The notes: a model not told the origin generated them from the letters alone. A DNA stretch of 64,000 nt from Gonocerus acuteangulatus (GCA_946811695.1 OX328126.1:83154467-83218466), one strand, 5' to 3'; positions 33,415 to 45,727 are shown, numbered from the stretch's first letter. Numbers and translations are program-made.

Positions 33415-35253
33415 TTAAGAGTTCTCTCTCTGTTGTACTGTAATTTTGTTCCCGTTGTTGAAGAAGTCGTGATGCATAACCTATTGGTTTTTCATCTCCA
33501 TTGATATTTTGCGAAAGAATTGCTGAAATTCCAATGGAGCTTGCATCTGTTGTAAGAATAAAGTCATGTTCGAAATTTGGAAATGCTAAGAAAGGGGGTG
33601 AAGTTAGTGCATTTTTGAGTGTTTGAAAAGATTCATCACATTCATCGTCCCATATGAATGAGTGATCTTTTTTTGTGAGTAGTGTGAGTGGTTTACTTAT
33701 GTCAGCATAATTTGGAATAACTTTTCGGTAGAAATTTGTTAAACCTAAGAAACCTCTTACATGTTTCAATGAACTAGGCGTGGGAAATTTGCGAACGGCT
33801 TCTAATTTTGACTGATCGGGTCTGATACCAGATGTCGAAATGATGTATCCTAAATAGGTATATTCTTGAACAAATAATTTGCATTTTTCAAGTTGAATGC
33901 TAAACTTAGCGGCTTTAAATCCATCTAATACTTCGCACACCGATTTTAAGTGTTCAATGAAGTTACTACCTTTGAATATCAGGCAATCATCAACGAAAAT
34001 ATGGCATGATAAACCGTTGATGCCTGAAAGTATGAGGTCCATGCATTTTTGAAAAGCGCTGCTAGCATTTTTCAATCCAAAAGGAAGAGTTTTGAATCTG
34101 TATACTCCGAAATTTGTGATAAATTGAGTTTTTTCTGATGCTTGTTCTGAAAGTGGAATGGCATGGAATCCAGATACTAAATCAAGACATGAGAAGTATT
34201 TTGCATTTGAGAGTGTGTTGAGTATGTGATCTGTTTGTGGTAAAGGATAAATTTCTGTTTTAGTTATTTCATTTAGTGCTCTGTAGTCTACGACCATTCT
34301 ATATTGTTTTCTTATTTGTGTAATGTCTAGTGGGTCAGTCGTTTCACGTGTTTCTGCTTTGTGTTTTTTTCCAACTAGGAGTACCGGAAAGGACCAGTTA
34401 CCAGCCTTTCCTTTTTCTATCCATCCTGTATCTTCGTAATCGCTGACTAGAGCTTTTAAAATGGGTAGTTCTTTGTGTGAAATTTTGTATGGTTTTTTTG
34501 ATATAGGTGGATGCTCCCCAGTTTCTATGTCGTGTATGGTGCAGGATGTTACTGATATAGGTGGATGATCCCCAGTTTCTATGTCGTGTATGGTGCAGGA
34601 TGTTACTGATATAGGTGGATGATCCCCAGTTTCTATGTCGTGTATGGTGCAGGATGTTACTGATATAGGTGGATGATCCCCAGTTTCTATGTCGTGTATG
34701 GTGCAGGATGTTACTGATATAGGTGGATGATCCCCAGTTTCTATGTCGTGTATGGTGCAGGATGTTACTGATATAGGTGGATGATCCCCAGTTTCTATGT
34801 CGTGTATGGTGCAGGATGTTACTGATATAGGTGGATGATCCCCAGTTTCTATGTCGTGTATGGTGCAGGATGTTACTGATATAGGTGGATGATCCCCAGT
34901 CTCTATGTCGTGTATGGTGCAGGATGTTACTGATATAGGTGGATGATCCCCAGTTTCTATGTCGTGTATGGTGCAGGATGTTACTGATATAGGTGGATGA
35001 TCCCCAGTTTCTATGTCGTGTATGGTGCAGGATGTTACTGATATAGGTGGATGATCCCCAGTTTCTATGTCGTGTATGGTGCAGGATGTTACTGATATAG
35101 GTGGATGATCCCCAGTTTCTATGTCGTGTATGGTGCAGGATGTTACTGATATAGGTGGATGATCCCCAGTTTCTATGTCGTGTATGGTGCAGGATGTTAC
35201 TGATATAGGTGGATGATCCCCAGTCTCTATGTCGTGTATGGTGCAGGATGTTA
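33415..35253 (-). pseudogene. Ty3/gypsy reverse transcriptase and RNase H start
   Basis: The minus strand encodes, in order, the repeated pre-RT linker, WIEKGKAGNWSFPVLLVGKK, VVDYRALNEITK, LDLVSGFHAIPL (catalytic D), PFGLKNASSAF and CHIFVDDCLIF (FVDD at the YxDD site). LGYIISTSGIRPD, then RNase H (LTTDASSIGISAIL) through NYSTTEREL follow. The domain is complete and in frame. It is cut at the RNase H by the composite insertion and lacks gag, protease and a 5' LTR. It forms one element with 24854-27563. Confidence 0.9.
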
Positions 35254-35255
35254 TT
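34499..35255 (-). repeat. 14-copy 54-bp in-frame minisatellite in pol
   Basis: Fourteen near-identical 54-bp units encode TSCTIHDIETGDHPPISV on the minus strand. The unit contains the IETGDHPPI motif that normally occurs once, directly before the RT of gypsy elements. The first and last anchor points are 702 bp (13x54) apart. Only single-base differences are visible between units (agtctc versus agtttc, gctcc versus gatcc). Confidence 0.95.
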
Positions 35256-35269
35256 GAAGATTTTGGGTC

Positions 35270-35560
35270 AATTGGAAAATGACCACTTCCACATTGATCT
35301 TCACGTACTTCCCAGGTTAGACGCGTATATATAGATGATGAGGTAGCTGAAATATCAATGTTTGTGTAAGTTCCGGTGCGAGGGCAGAGGTGTGTAGGTA
35401 CGTTTGTGTTCAAGGGTATAAAGTCATTCTGTTCGAAAAGTGTCTGTAATGGTTTGCCTTTAGAGTTAGTCTTCTTCGACCCCCACATTACGCTTTCAGA
35501 ATTCACATCTCCTACGAGGAGTACGTCAACCGGTTCAATAGGTGGAAGATAGATGCAGCA
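35270..35560 (-). pseudogene. LINE APE-type endonuclease fragment
   Basis: IYLPPIEPVDVLLVGDVNSE is followed by WGSKKTNSKG, LNTNVPTH and, at the end, GSGHFPI. These are the GD(F)N, WGS, N-THL and SDHFPI landmarks of apurinic-like endonucleases in Jockey/R1/I LINEs. D in SDH has become G, removing a catalytic position. It is joined in frame to the gypsy repeat array. No RT of this LINE is adjacent. Confidence 0.75.
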
Positions 35561-35569
35561 TACGGACAC

Positions 35570-36750
35570 TATAAAAGGAAGCTGTTTTAAAAGCATCGAA
35601 GGAAAGGAAAAACGACAGCGTCTCTGCTTCTTGGACGTAACAGGCGCTTTCGACAATATCGGCCACACACACATTAAAAAGACATTAGATGCTAAGAGCA
35701 TATCGCCTGACCTAAGCAGGGCAATAACGGCATTACTCTCCAACAACCAAATTAAAATTACCTAGCAGGCAAAACAAACCAAGTACATAGATGTAAAGCG
35801 GGGTGTGCCACAGGGTGGCGCTTTATCGCCGACCCTCTTTATATTGGCTATTGACCACTTGTACCGGAAAATTTGCGAACCAGGTTTTGCTAAAGAATTC
35901 GGCTATAATTTGCACGATGACGCTGAAAATGTGGTATTAACAGGATTCGCCGATGACCAAGCCGTAGCAGCATGCAGCGTCGTGGCAGCAAAACGGGTTG
36001 TAAACATTATAATAAGAATTTTTAAAGAAATCGGTCTGTCTATAAACCCCAGAAAAAGTACAGCTGTCGTCATAGAAAAAGGCACTTTAAGGAGTTCCCA
36101 AACGCGAACAGATTCATCTGTGAGAAAAAGATCCTCTCCTGTTCTGAATGGACAAATACAATAAAACTAAACGTGAACTATGCGCCACTTCGTGTTGTTC
36201 CTGGTGTGGCAGGAGCAGCTGATTTAGGAACACTATGTCGTAAGTGCGGCAGGGAGACAGAAACACCTGCCCATGTGCTTGGGAGTTGTCCTAACAGCAT
36301 GCCCCTCGTCACCAGGAGGCACCACAACGTCCAGCATAGAATCATTGAGCACCTCAAAGAAAACGATTACCAATGTTTTGAGGAGGTCTACGGAGTCGAT
36401 GAGGAAGGAACACCACGATATGCCGACATTATAGCGTTTCGCAAAAATGAGAAAACGGCATATATCCTCGATCCAACGGTCCGCTTTGAAAATAACGACA
36501 TCAAAGTGGCTAAAAATGTAGATGCAGAAAAGAAAAAAATATATATGAAATGCATATATATATTTGGAACGCGAGGGACCATTCCGAAGAGCACAGCCAC
36601 CTTCCTTGAAGAACTGGGACTAACAGCAGACCCACCTGGCAGCATTAGCTCAGTCCATATTAGTGGACACATTGGGCATAATCGCCAATCACATATATGG
36701 CCACTGAGTGCTTATCATCCATTCACACTATTGTCTTATACCTATGCTAT
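35570..36750 (+). pseudogene. R2-like LINE: RT and restriction-like endonuclease
   Basis: RT motifs are CFLDVTGAFDNIGH (motif A), QGGALSPTLFILAIDHL (motif B) and GFADDQAV (motif C, ADD). A stop codon interrupts at 35763-35765 and the frame shifts near 36110-36165. A CCHC-like knuckle (LCRKCGRETETPAHVLGSC) and a restriction-like nuclease segment (RYADIIAF, YILDPTVRFE) follow. This order defines R2/R4/NeSL-type elements that use a C-terminal endonuclease. The N-terminal part is missing. The 3' end abuts the hAT terminus at 36755. Confidence 0.85.
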
Positions 36751-36754
36751 AGAC

Positions 36755-36840
36755 CAGGGGTCACCAAACTACGCCCGGAGGGCCACATCCGGCCCGCGGA
36801 CAGATTTTGTCCGGCCCGCGGAGAGCTACCATACTTGAAA
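36755..36840. mobile_element. hAT terminal inverted repeat
   Basis: caggggtcaccaaactacgc and the following gcccggagg/ggcccgcgg block is a well-known type of hAT terminus. The matching other end was not found beyond 38967. Confidence 0.75.
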
Positions 36841-37170
36841 ACTCCTTTTAGCGAACATATTTTTTATAGCAAATTAAATTTAGTTTACTGAAGTACTCTA
36901 ATTTTATGTTGAATAATTATTAATATGACATCTACATTGATATGGTCATGGGCTAACTACTCATAACATTGTTGTAGGCTTATTGTTATTGTTTTTGTGA
37001 TAAGTTGGATAAAGAAACACAGAATTGTAATGAGTAAAGACATGTATAATATGCAGAAAATTTAACTTCAGTATATAATAACTAACAAATTGTTGAAATT
37101 AATCCAACTAACATTTTATACATTTTAAATAAAAACATAACTTATAACAAGCATAATGACATATGAAATA

Positions 37171-38967
37171 CTAATGAGATTTATGTAATTGAGATTTTCC
37201 ACTGATAATAGTTTGTAGTTGTGGACTAATTTTACTTGTACCAATTATTAAAAGAGATTTAAGATGCTCATCAGTTAATTTAGATCTGTAAACATTTTTT
37301 GTGTACTTCATTTTGGAGAAGGTCTTCTCACACAAATAAGTACTACCAAAAACAGAAAACAGCCCACGAGCAAATTTATGCAAATTATCAAATTGTGTCT
37401 GTGGGAGACTCTTATAAAATTCCAACAAAGATGAGTTTTGATATTTGTTCTTAATTATATCACTGCACTGTAGATCAATCATTTCCATTTGAAGTTCCGG
37501 GGCTAGGATTTCAATGTCAGTATCAAAAGGATTCAGAAAAATCTTAACTTGATTCGCAATGGCATCAAAGTCCGAGAAACGAGTATCAAAATTTATTTTC
37601 AAAGCACTCAAAGTTTCGATTGCAAAATCGATAGAAAACTCAGTCTCCAGTGTGGCTGAATATTTCACATGTTTTAAAATGTGAAAAACATTTACTTCGT
37701 AGTTGTGATTGAAACAGTATCAATTTCTTCCGGAATGATTTGATATTAGTGTATAAATCAGGAAGATGCTGGTTTTCTCCTTTGCAATCTCACATTCAGT
37801 TCGTTCACATGTTTTGTCAAATGAACATAGAATGCTAACTTCCACAGCCATGCGTTGTTTTGTAATTCAGTAAGAGGGCGATGCTTTTCATTCAAAAAAT
37901 TTCGATCACTGCTCGAAGTTCAAAAAAGCGCTGAAGGACTTTCCCACAACTAAGCCAACGTACGGCAGTATGATAAGGTAAGTCATTTTATCCAATCTCT
38001 TCAATATATTGTCGGAATTGTCGGTGATTTAGCCCAAAAGATCTGATAAAATTAACAGTTGATATGACTGGTTTCAGAAATCCAGACATATCCAAACATT
38101 TTCCGCACAAAGACTGTTGATGAATGATACAATGTAAGACTAATGGTTTTGAACCAACGTCATTTTCTACAGCCTTTGACACAAGAGCGACCACTCCTTT
38201 ATCTTTCCCACTCATGTTTTTGCCCCCCATCAGTTTTAATACATTTCTAAGTTTTTCCATCGAAGGTTCTTTTGATTAATGGCCATTTCAACTCCTTTAA
38301 AAATATCTCTACCAGTAGTTGTGCCATAAATACTATACATATCAAGAAGTTCTTCATGCACTTCATAGCTTTTTTCTACTCCTCGAATATAAATCAACAC
38401 CTGAGCAGTATCTGACAAATCCGTTGACTCATCCAAGGCCAAAGAAAACCACTCAACATGTCCATTTTTGTCGAACAGTTGAGAGGATATATTTTCAGCG
38501 ATGTTTTCTACCTTTCGAGCCACAGTGTTTGCTGACACACTGAGAGTTTTTAATAAATTTACCTTTTCAGGGCACATTTCTTCGGCTACTGCAATTATGC
38601 ATTCTTTGATCATTTCTCCATCGGTGAATGGTTTTCCACGTTTTGCAATTTCAAGAGCCACACGAAAGCTGGCACGAGTTGCATCCTCTTGTTCAATTTT
38701 GAGTTTTGTAAATGAAGATTGCTGCGATTTCAATCCGCGCTTCATAGCTTCGAATTTTTCTGTCCGCAAACTTCCTGTATATTTTGAGTAATTTTGAAAA
38801 TGTTTTGTTTCATAATGACGTTTAATGTTATATTCCTTGAGAACGGCTATGCTTTCATTGCAAATCAAACATAGCGCCTTGTTACTGGGCTCAATTACGA
38901 AATACTGAATGTTCCACTGATCTTTGAATTTTCTGCATTCACTATCAATTTTTCGCTTCTTTTCCAT
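37171..38967 (-). pseudogene. hAT transposase (ZBED5/GTF2IRD2-like), frameshifted
   Basis: The N-terminal part (38967-38236) begins MEKKRKIDSECRKF and has a BED zinc finger (CLICNESIAVLKEYNIKRHY) and the SLALDESTDLSDTAQVL catalytic D region. The frame then changes to 38260-37988 (KGVVALVSKAV, LHCIIHQQSLCGK, LNHRQFRQYIEE). More breaks follow, and the last part (37668-37171) is the hATC dimerisation region (FGSTYLCEKTFSKMKYTKNV). At least three breaks make it non-functional. Proteins of this family cut and paste hAT elements, and some have been domesticated; this copy has not. Confidence 0.9.
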
Positions 38968-39840
38968 ACTACTAAATCACACACAAAAGCAACAATTCAA
39001 ATCAAAATACTGTTACAAAGATGTCTTAAACTTAAACACGCACAAACACGTTTTAAGGAGGTACGCAATATTTTATTTCACAACAGCTTCATAGGAACTG
39101 ACTTGTGGTTGCGCCACTAGCCTTCTTATATATTCCAATTACTGCCATCAAGAAGTGAGTGGAAGACACCAGAACTTTTTCGAACCAACGAGATTATTCT
39201 GTACGTGCTATTAGCGCCATCTGTTAGCGATAGAAGGTACTACCTATTTCCCCTTGTGTCCACCAGATGTCGTGTCACATTACTCCTCATGGCTCGTAAT
39301 CTACGACTAATCTAGAAATTGCAGATAATGACAGGAAAATTAATAATATCCAGTGTTGCCGTTTTGCGGACTTTAGTCCGATTTGCAGCCTTTTTTAAAC
39401 GTTGCGTACTTTTTCGGACTTTTTTTTCATCAGTGGACTATTTCACTTTTTACCACCGGCCACAATGATAATATGGTTTTGTTATTTGTTAATTTATCAA
39501 TGATAATTAAAAATTAAAAATGATTGGTGATTAATTATAATAGATTGACCCTATTTTCGAACCTATTAGAACATTTTTATCACCTAAAAAAACCTAAAAT
39601 CGATTTTTAAACAAAAACCTAAAAAGACCTAAAATGCCTGTTGCAAAAACCTAATCGGATGCTTATTTTATCCTAAAAATCCGGTCCCTAGTCATGACAT
39701 AGTTCACACTGGGGACCGCGTCGGTCTACCAAATGCGTCAGGTGGGTGTGGCCAATCCTAAGTCGTGTCATATGTCTGTAAATATCTTAATTTGATCTTT
39801 ATACATTAACATTCTCTTAAGGAACAAATACCTGTACACT
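38968..39840. other. No gene seen
   Basis: AT-rich DNA. A run of repeated aacctaaaa phrases lies at 39580-39660. A cagtgttgccg phrase at 39351 hints at a MITE, but no matching end could be placed. Confidence 0.5.
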
Positions 39841-39965
39841 GACGGACAGTGCCTTAGATTCATAAGCGGGAGATGTAGGGTTCGATTCCCACCGGCAGCA
39901 GGAATTTTCTCATCCCACGGCTCGTAGGGGAAATTCCTCGCTGCACCCTGGATGTCGGCGCTAAT
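39841..39965 (+). mobile_element. SINE-1 copy (Met-tRNA-derived)
   Basis: A tRNA-like head with cttagattcataagcgggag and B box gggttcgattccc is followed by the body caggaattttctcatcccac and the tail ggcgctaatggt. The A box is poorly kept. Confidence 0.75.
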
Positions 39966-40496
39966 GGTCTAGATAAAAAAAAATTAGTGGCTATCACATT
40001 TTTCCGTTGCTTAGGTACAAAATGAGAAGTTTGATTACGTGACAATAAAAAAAATCCTTAGCTCGACATTAATATATAATTTCTCAAAAATATTATAATT
40101 CAACAATACTGATTGAACTAATATTTAAGTTAGTAAAGACGATAATTCGAATTATATTTTGATAACTCATTATTGTTGAAAAGTAATAATTTTTATCTTC
40201 TATTAAACACATTATCCCTAAATTGCTCATTGTTTAATTTATTACAGGGTTTGAAATAATACAATGAAACAAACATAAATTGTTTTGAAGGACAAGTATT
40301 GTATTGAACTGTATAAAATTAGCTGAGAATGAACTTTGAGAATTCAACACTTTTGTTCCTCCAAGGACATTTGATACTGACGTGAGTTATCATTTATATT
40401 CTCAAATATAATATAAATATTATGTACTATAAATATAATGCTAATAAAAGTATTAAATACTATTAAGTATAGTGCTTATATAAGTATTAACTACTA

Positions 40497-40578
<82 letters not shown>

Positions 40579-40854
40579 ATTTTCTTGTGATCTTCACACA
40601 TTGATGTGGGCCGGGTAAATACCCAGTGGCTAGTTAAATATAAATAGGGTATTTACCCACAGGGAAGATAAATAACCAAAAAGTGGGTATTTTCAGTTTT
40701 TGAGCTTGATATAACTTCTTAGAATATTTTTTGGTACAAACAAGGACTGAAACTCACCCATTTGGCCAAAAAAATTAAATAAATATTAATTTTTACCCAG
40801 TAATATTTTAAAGAAAGTTAAAAGCAGGTCCGGGTATTTATTGGTATTTTTCTT
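39966..40854. other. No gene; contains a ~75-bp (TA)n tract
   Basis: Intergenic AT-rich sequence. The TA tract runs 40499-40575. Nearby aatacccagtgg and gggtatttac phrases (40600-40700) repeat weakly. Confidence 0.55.
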
Positions 40855-40970
40855 TAACGGTGCATCGACAAATCTTGGTCATTATCGCCAACATCCAGGG
40901 TGCAGCCAGGAATTTTCAGGGCTCTCCTGAGCGAGCCCTGAGATGAGAAAATTTCTACCGCCGCTCAGTG
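40855..40970 (-). mobile_element. SINE-1 body and tail, reversed
   Basis: ggtgcatcgacaaatcttgg, ccagggtgcagccagg and cgagccctgagatgagaaaa are the complement of the SINE-1 body at 57090-57185. The tRNA head is missing. Confidence 0.75.
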
Positions 40971-41130
40971 GTCCAAATCCAGCCATCATGGCGCAAAAAA
41001 TACTTTTAGTGGACGGATTGCCTTCAAACTCGGCATAATGTTTATTAAATGGTTGAGAAGATGTTTTTTGAGGATTATGACAAAATAGGTAAGGGTGGGG
41101 GTGGGGGTAAGAGGGAGAGTGGGAGGTACT

Positions 41131-41490
41131 TCATAGCTTTTCAATTGCTATTCGTTGAAGGATTTTGTTCAAATCTTGTATGATGTTCATTGAAGGGTTG
41201 AGAAGGTGTTTTATGAGGAATATGACTAAATAGGAGAAGGTTGTGGTGGGGTTGAGAGGCCGACCCCTTACCCCCGAGCTTGTTGAAGGTATGGCGTCCA
41301 CTTCGCCAGTAAGGAAAATAATCACTACTTCCAACCACGATGAAAACTTAGATTCAAATTTAGATTTGTCCCTGTTAGTCTTCCTCCATCTGGCCATATA
41401 ATTTGAATATAAAATTTTGAGTGTTTTTCTAACACGGTCATCTTCTGTAAAACCAAATGCTTGGACCGCCCTTCTATCCAAAAAATTCAA
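41131..41490 (-). CDS. Unidentified 119-codon ORF, doubtful
   Basis: A basic/aromatic N-terminal half (MNFLDRRAVQAFGF, SNYMARWRKTNRDKSKFESK) could be a helical domain of a transposon-encoded protein. The second half looks like non-coding sequence. I do not recognise it. It may be the tip of a degraded element and has no supporting neighbours. Confidence 0.25.
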   Translation of the reverse strand: MNFLDRRAVQAFGFTEDDRVRKTLKILYSNYMARWRKTNRDKSKFESKFSSWLEVVIIFLTGEVDAIPSTSSGVRGRPLNPTTTFSYLVIFLIKHLLNPSMNIIQDLNKILQRIAIEKL

Positions 41491-42059
41491 ACGATTTCGA
41501 AGTAATTATGAGCTCTCCAAAATCTCTTCTACTTAGCATCTCTCTTAAAAAAAAAAAAAGTAATAAATAAATATAAAAAAAGTATAAAAGGTGTCTTTTA
41601 AATTATTTTTTCGGTAATGACACTCCTATATTTGAAGATCAATAATCTATTATGGACTAAGTGACAAAAAAACAGGTAGCAATTTTTATAACGGTCAAAG
41701 TGCCAGTTTATACGTATAGAACCCCAGTGCCCAGACATTCATACTTTTATACAAAAAATAAAAATGTCACTCTATAATAATTTTTAGTAATTATTCAGAC
41801 TTTTACATGGAAATATTTCAATAGATGTAGCACATTATAGATGATTTGTCTTCATTTAAAAACGGTGCAAATCAGAGTTTCATTTATTACAGCAAAATAA
41901 ATGACCAAGTTGAAAAAAAAAGGAATTTACCAAAATCTGTCCTTTACTTCTCGGTAAAAATCGGTTCGCAGAAATCTATGTGCACCAGACCTTCACTCAA
42001 GAACAACACAAGGAATACTGACCCAAATTACTGCCAGAAAATGACCTCTGGGTAGGGGT

Positions 42060-42215
42060 CATCTCTTGGCATATGAGGGTCAGGACTACCTGCTACCGCA
42101 GCAGTTTTACCCATACAATTCCCTCCCAATACCAAAGATGCACCGAGGGGCACACAAACCTTACATATTCTGTTAGAGGAATGTGAAGGCTACAGGCTGA
42201 CACAAATAACTCCGT
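42060..42215 (+). pseudogene. Possible LINE C-terminal scrap
   Basis: One frame reads GTQTLHILLEECEGYRLTQ, resembling the H..LxxC knuckle at the C-terminus of LINE ORF2. Only ~50 codons are seen, with frame breaks on both sides. Confidence 0.35.
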
Positions 42216-42330
42216 GATTCCTCGTGATGCTGATGTTTAAAACCTTTCTAATTTCACATAGACGTGTTAACAAATATTTAACTTTAAAAATCTGTTACCC
42301 AACTTCATATCAAGATATTTCGATCGTTTT

Positions 42331-42466
42331 TAGCGCGGTTCCTCCCTCCCCCATAGGGAGGAACCCCCGCTTATAAGGTTGATACAATGAAACAATCCGG
42401 CCGTGCCGACAAGAAAATTTCGCGTTTCAGAACCCCTAGAGACCGAAAATAACGGTGGTTCAAATT

Positions 42467-42523
<57 letters not shown>

Positions 42524-43853
42524 TTATTTATATATATATTTGTCTGTTCGCTCATTTCTGGCTTCCCTGATGGTCCGATTTTGATGAAATTTGGTACAAA
42601 AATCCGTCGTCCAATTGTAAAGGTCAAATTCGTTAACCAGCAAAATCCGCCCACTGCAAGATGGCGGTTGGGGCGAAATTCGCGCAGAAAGAATCGTAAC
42701 GCTTACGTTTTTGAGTACATAAGCTTGTAAGCACTCTTTTTATAGGCTTCTTGGGCTAGGAAAACGAATGAAACCATTTTCAAGGCGATAGCTTTAACCG
42801 TTTTTGAGAAAATTGGAAAAATAGTTTTTGAATACCGTTTTTGGTTTGGGTACTTAGAATCACGGGTTTCAGTTGAAACATTATCTGCATGTTCTACTTT
42901 CATTAAAACTAATATGTTGAAAGTTATGTTACGTTTGGAGTTAAGGAACGGTTAGAATAAAATATTTTATGAACAGACATGAAAAGTTTTGGGAACTTCG
43001 TATACTTTCATTAATATCTCGAACACGGTTGGAAAATCGTGGTAAGTGGATAGAAACTATTTGAAAGATTACTAAATTCTCTACAAAAATGATTCTAAAA
43101 CTATTTTTGATTAGGTTATGTCAATCGGAGAAATAAGTGCTTAAAACTTCAAATACATCTGTTTTGTTCTTATGAACGGGTTTTTGTCGTTCTTTTTGTA
43201 ATTTTTGTCTCTTTCCCTTGGTTTTTTATTGCTTTTTATTTTTGTAATTTATTATGTTAGGAAAATGTATTTGTTTGTAAAACAGGATAGGAAAAATGAG
43301 ACCAATTTTCTGTTGCTAGAAATAACGAAAATTTTGGGAACTTCGTATACTTTCATTAATATCTCGAAAACGGTTGAAAATCTTGGGAAGCGAAAGGTTA
43401 CCATTCGAAAGCTTACTAAATGGTCTACAAAAAATGTTCTGACGAAAGTTTTAATTAGGCGATGTCAATCGGAGAAATAAGTGCTTAAACCATTAAAGTA
43501 ATTGATTTCGTTTATTCGAACGGTTTTTTGTCTGTTTTTATTCCTATTTTTTCATTGCTTATAGTTGGATAATGTATTTGACAATAAAATAGATTAATTA
43601 AAATAAGAAAAACAATTCGAACAGGTAGATATCGAAAAAAGCTGTGCTTCAAATTAGAATCTATTGTTGAGTAATTATATGAATCTTTGGATAATAATTC
43701 CAATAGTTAAAATTATAACTAAATTGGAAAATATGTATTTAATAGAACTCATTAAACCTTTTACAGAGAACTCTATTTTTTATTTTTATTTTATTGATCA
43801 ACAGGTCTTTGCATATATTTAAAAACTCTGTTGATATAACCTCTATATCGTTT
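42331..43853 (+). mobile_element. HINE-A copy 2, 3' end not found
   Basis: It starts TAGCGCGGTTCCTCCC with the palindrome and aaccccgcttataaggtt, then a (TA)n tract at 42469-42515 and the gttaaccagcaaaatccgcc block. Two tandem copies of the acttcgtatactttcattaa module (about 43000 and 43345) follow. After about 43620 it merges with sequence also found at 9663, and copy 3 begins at 43854. Two head-to-tail HINE-A elements are thus adjacent. Confidence 0.7.
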
Positions 43854-43988
43854 TAGCGCGGTTCCTCCCTCACCCATAGGGAGGAACCCCGCTTATAAGG
43901 TTGATACAATGAAACAATCCGGAAGTGCCGACAAGAGAATTTCGCGTTTCAGAACCCCTAGAGACCGAAAATAATGGTGGTTCAAATT

Positions 43989-44043
<55 letters not shown>

Positions 44044-45270
44044 CTGTTCGCTCATTTCTGGCTTCCCTGATGGTCCGATTTTGATGAAATTTGGTACAAA
44101 AATCAGTCGTCCAATTTGAAAGGTCAAGTTCGTTAACCAGCATAATCCGCCCACTGGAAGATGGCGTTTGGGGCGAAATTCGCGCAGAAAAAATCGTAAC
44201 GCTTACGTTTTTGAGTTCATAAGCTTGTAAGTACTCTTTTTATAGGCTTCTTGGGCTAGGAAAACGAATGAAACCATTTTCATGTTAAAGGCGATAGCTT
44301 TAACCGTTTTCGAGAAAATTGGAAAAATAATTTTTTGAATACCGTTTTTGGTTTGGGTACTTAGAATCAGGGGATTCAGTTGAAACATTATCTGCATGTT
44401 CTACTTTCATTAAAACTAATATGTAGAAAGTTATGTTACGTTTGGAGTTAAGGGAGGGTTAGAATAAAATATTTTATGAACAGACATGAAAAGTTTTGGT
44501 AACTTTGTATACTTTCCTTAATATCTCGACAAAGGTTGAGAATCTTGTGAAACAAAAGATTACCATTAGAATGCTTACTAAATGCTCTACAAAAAAGGTT
44601 CTAATGAAAGTTTTGATTAGGCGATGTCAATCGGAGAAATAAGTGCTTAAAACTTTAAAGTAATTGATTTCGCTTATTCGAACTGTTCTTTTTGTCTTTG
44701 ATTTTGGTACTTAGAATCATGGGATTCAGGTGAAACATTTTCTGCATGTTTGAATTTTATCAAAACTAATATGTTGAAAATTTGGTTACGTTTGGAGTAA
44801 AGGAAGGATTAAAATTAAATATGTCATTTTTAGACATGAAAAGTTTTGGGAACTTCGTATATTTTCATTAATATCACGAAAACGGTTTGGAATCTTGGCA
44901 AGCAAAAGATTACCATTTGAAAGGTTACTAAATTTTCTACAAAAAATGTTTTGAAGACATTTGCGATGGGATGGTCATATTTGGAGAAATAAGTGCTTAA
45001 AACATAGGTAATTTCGTACATTCGAACGAATCTTTTTGTGTGTTTCCTACAGTTTTTTTTTTCACTGCTCGTTATTTTTGTGATTGCTTATAGTAGTCAA
45101 ATGTATTAGTCAATAAAACAGGATACGTATATATAGAAACAATATTTTGTTTCAACGGTATCTTGGAATTCGAAGATGCCCTATGAATATCTAGATGACT
45201 GTACTGGTGTTGATTTCGTTCTTTAGAATTGTTTTTGGTATTCCCTATTTTCAGAAGTTTTTATCTATTA
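43854..45270 (+). mobile_element. HINE-A copy 3, 3' end not found
   Basis: Same 5' structure, with a TA tract at 43991-44039. The internal modules are at about 44505 and 44855. Similarity fades around 45270. Confidence 0.7.
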
Positions 45271-45727
45271 ATTAATTTTTTTTTTAAATTCATTGAACGA
45301 AATCATATGAATTCGAAGGTGAGGAACTAGGAGGCTTAGGGTGGGGGGTGTTTTCCCTGTCCCCAGGTACTCTCGTCTCCCTGTGTACCCTCGTCATCTT
45401 CAAGTCTTTGTCTAGAGTCATAAAGATAAGCCTCCAAACAACTTTAGGAATGTAGGATTTCTAATTTTTGCCAGTATCAGAACAGCCGCTCTTTACATAC
45501 CACAGTGGTACAGACGTACCGGTCTATACTAGTTGCACTCCACACGGTGGTAGTACTTGGTGTATGCCACAGCGAATCGCTCATTATAACCTTATTTTAT
45601 ACGTATTAAATAGGTACCTAAAAAAAGTTTATTTGTGTATAAGTGTTGCATTATTGGGATTAGAATAAAATATTTTATTAACAGACATGAAATACTTCGG
45701 AATCTTTGTATATTGTCCTTAATTTTT

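Noticed and set aside
34499..35255. CRISPR array
   Set aside because: Units are contiguous 54-bp tandem repeats without spacers, inside a retrotransposon frame.
37171..38967. Domesticated hAT-derived host gene
   Set aside because: The frame is broken at least three times and a hAT TIR lies beside it.
39351..39690. hAT MITE with cagtgttgcc start
   Set aside because: No matching opposite end or 8-bp duplication could be found.
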